Source of the DNA: Synechococcaceae cyanobacterium RL_1_2
Lineage (GTDB): Bacteria; Cyanobacteriota; Cyanobacteriia; Cyanobacteriales; JAAUPO01
Assembly (NCBI GenBank): GCA_012033095.1
Contig: JAAUPO010000117.1
Span: 1 to 7,072, forward strand
Direction: 5' to 3'
Length of the DNA: 7,072 bases
Shown here in pieces: positions 6,159 through 7,072 of this stretch. The stretch's first letter is position 1. Every line of letters begins with the position of its first letter. The notes under the pieces were generated by a model that saw only the letters and a list, made by a program, of their open reading frames with translations, did no database searches and was not told the DNA's origin. The position numbers and the translations under genes were made by a program.

Positions 6159-6185
6159 TATACCAACCAAAGCGGTTTTGGTATA
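6159..6185. repeat. short inverted repeat / hairpin
   Basis: TATACCAACC (6159-6168) faces GGTTTTGGTATA (6174-6185). Eight terminal bases pair perfectly and two more C:G pairs follow after a two-base bulge, around a five-base loop (AAAGC). It is immediately followed by copy D of the C-run/G-run repeat. It may be an element end or a weak bidirectional terminator. Confidence 0.45.
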
Positions 6186-6186
6186 A

Positions 6187-6278
6187 ATTCCCTAAACTTG
6201 GGGGACTTTTAATGATTTTCAGGCATTTCCCCCCTAGCGGTGGGGGCAGGGGGGGGCTTGATAAATCAGCTCTAAATC
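6187..6278 (+). repeat. C-run/G-run dispersed repeat, copy D
   Basis: It begins ATTCCCTAAACTTGGGGGAC and ends GGGGCTTGATAAATCAGCTC followed by TAAATC. From TTTTCAG (6217) onward it matches copy C (5960-6019) with only a few substitutions and small length changes in the G and C runs. It also matches the minus-strand reading of copy A (1877-1954). It contains the stem CCCCCC (6229-6234) with GGGGG (6242-6246). Confidence 0.65.
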
Positions 6279-6399
6279 AATAAATTAAATTTAGGGGAGT
6301 AGTCAAACAAGTTAACCCCTTGGCTACAGCGGAAGGCCTGATGGGGGAAGGAGCGACCATCATCGAACCATCATTATCCGGGGAGCGATCGCGAAGGAG

Positions 6400-7071
6400 C
6401 TAACGGAGCATCCCCCACCGTCGTTTCCAGATTTTAGTTGGTTCAGCGTTACTCGCCTGCTGTTCTTGCTGTCGGCGTTGAATAATTACTTGCGCCGTAT
6501 CTGTAAGGGTAGGATCACGGTAGGGAATGGCAGCTTTTGTTCCCAAATGTTCCTGTTCCTGGGGGGAAAGGACTGGTAACTGATGCCCCTCATGTTGGGC
6601 GATCGTGCCCGGTGCTTTACGGCCAAAACTGGGGGTGGAAGCCACCACTAGCTTATTTAATAACATTGCTTGTCGTACTGCCCCAGCACAGGAATAGGTC
6701 GCGAGATAACCATGGGGAGCTAAACATTTTGCCACCAAACCCAAAAATTCCACTGTCCATAATTGGGGACATTTCGGCGGGGAAAACGGGTCTAAAAAAA
6801 TTGCGTCCCCTTGCCAACATTGTGCCATTAATCCTTGAATGGTTTGTCGTGCATCCCCGATCAATAATTGGCCTGTAAATTGAGGGGCAGTAATCTTTTC
6901 CCCTGTAATTAATTGAGTAATTAAATTCACCGCCCGATCGCTATAATCCTGTAATAAACCTTGGGCGATCGCCTGGTGCGGTACGGTTATATCCGATTCC
7001 AAGCCATACCATTCAATGATGCAATCAGGACTAATTGTCCAAATATGTTCCCAAGCCGCCGCGCTACTATA
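6400..7071 (-). CDS. mnmD: MnmC/MnmD-type tRNA (mnm5s2U34) methyltransferase, 5'-truncated by window edge
   Basis: The frame is open from the right edge (first full codon 7071-7069) to TAG at 6402-6400, leaving 223 residues. Family features of the DUF752/Methyltransf_30 domain are visible: GLESDITVPHQAIAQGLLQD early on, LLIGDARQTI (around residues 69-78), DAIFLDPFSPPKCPQLW (about 89-105, with catalytic-pocket FLDPFSP), GYLATYSCAGAVRQAM and FGRKAPGTIA. From family knowledge the enzyme uses S-adenosylmethionine to methylate nm5s2U to mnm5s2U at the wobble base of certain tRNAs. The C-terminal oxidase domain of E. coli MnmC is absent, since the protein stops soon after the methyltransferase core, as in stand-alone MnmD. 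The glycine-rich SAM motif should lie off the right edge. A TTG at 7002-7000 could be mistaken for a start, but homologous-looking sequence (SSAAAWEHIW, IIEWYG) continues upstream of it. It is convergent with ndhN. Confidence 0.87.
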   Translation of the reverse strand, partial: YSSAAAWEHIWTISPDCIIEWYGLESDITVPHQAIAQGLLQDYSDRAVNLITQLITGEKITAPQFTGQLLIGDARQTIQGLMAQCWQGDAIFLDPFSPPKCPQLWTVEFLGLVAKCLAPHGYLATYSCAGAVRQAMLLNKLVVASTPSFGRKAPGTIAQHEGHQLPVLSPQEQEHLGTKAAIPYRDPTLTDTAQVIIQRRQQEQQASNAEPTKIWKRRWGMLR

Positions 7072-7072
7072 G

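Larger units (their letters stand above)
5783..6399. other. repeat-filled spacer between convergent genes
   Basis: I see no coding frame here. A possible weak ndhN terminator pairs GCCCCAG (5836-5842) with CTGGGC (5861-5866), but no T-run follows the stem. The rest is built of repeat pieces listed separately: a left-end copy of the AGGACTTAC element, two copies of a C-run/G-run hairpin repeat, nested palindromes and a 9 bp tandem repeat. A HIP1 site lies at 6385-6392, next to the stop of the methyltransferase gene. Confidence 0.7.

Noticed and set aside
5893..6280. A complete second AGGACTTAC element
   Set aside because: The left end is clear but no GTAAGTCCT right end is present in the spacer, so only a partial or composite copy can be supported.
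6537..6878. Plus-strand open frame of 113 codons
   Set aside because: It is antisense to the methyltransferase core, which carries the family motifs.
7000..7002. TTG as the start of the methyltransferase
   Set aside because: The frame stays open to the window edge and the residues upstream of TTG look like family sequence.
1..7072. CRISPR array, tRNA or rRNA genes
   Set aside because: I saw no regularly spaced identical repeats, no T-loop or acceptor-stem pattern and no rRNA-like sequence in the spacers.

Overview
This window is almost certainly from a cyanobacterium. Three things point there. There are seven copies of the octamer GCGATCGC (HIP1) in 7 kb. There is a recognisable ndhN, a subunit found in cyanobacterial and plastid-type NDH-1. 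The spacers are full of the C-run/G-run palindromes and small terminal-inverted-repeat elements common in cyanobacterial genomes. I cannot name the genus. Both ends of the window cut through genes.

Layout. Positions 1-1049 (minus) hold a WecA/WbpL-like polyprenyl-phosphate glycosyl-1-phosphate transferase whose C-terminus runs off the left edge. Positions 1050-2344 are a 1.3 kb gene-free stretch. It carries a long-range inverted repeat (1384-1659), a ~240 bp MITE-like element (1860-2099) and a 95 bp TA-flanked MITE (2190-2284). Positions 2345-3282 (plus) encode a PhnD-like substrate-binding protein, split by an apparent one-base deletion near 2897-2900. It abuts, with zero spacing and in the same reading frame, a complete membrane-bound HAMP sensor histidine kinase (3283-5010). 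A small TIR element (5013-5133) begins right after the kinase stop codon. Positions 5316-5782 (plus) are ndhN, also split by an apparent one-base deletion, in an A7 run. Positions 5783-6399 are a repeat-filled spacer between convergent genes. Positions 6400-7071 (minus) are an MnmC/MnmD-type tRNA methyltransferase lacking its N-terminus.

How the genes work together. The only clear functional unit is the binding protein plus kinase. No permease, transport ATPase or response regulator is visible. My inference is that the binding protein is a ligand-sensing partner of the kinase rather than part of an importer. The cell-surface sugar-phosphate transferase, ndhN and the tRNA methyltransferase are unrelated neighbours.

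Caution. Both interrupted genes are broken by the same kind of lesion, one base missing at a homopolymer. Sequencing or assembly error is therefore a serious alternative to true pseudogenes or to frameshifted expression.
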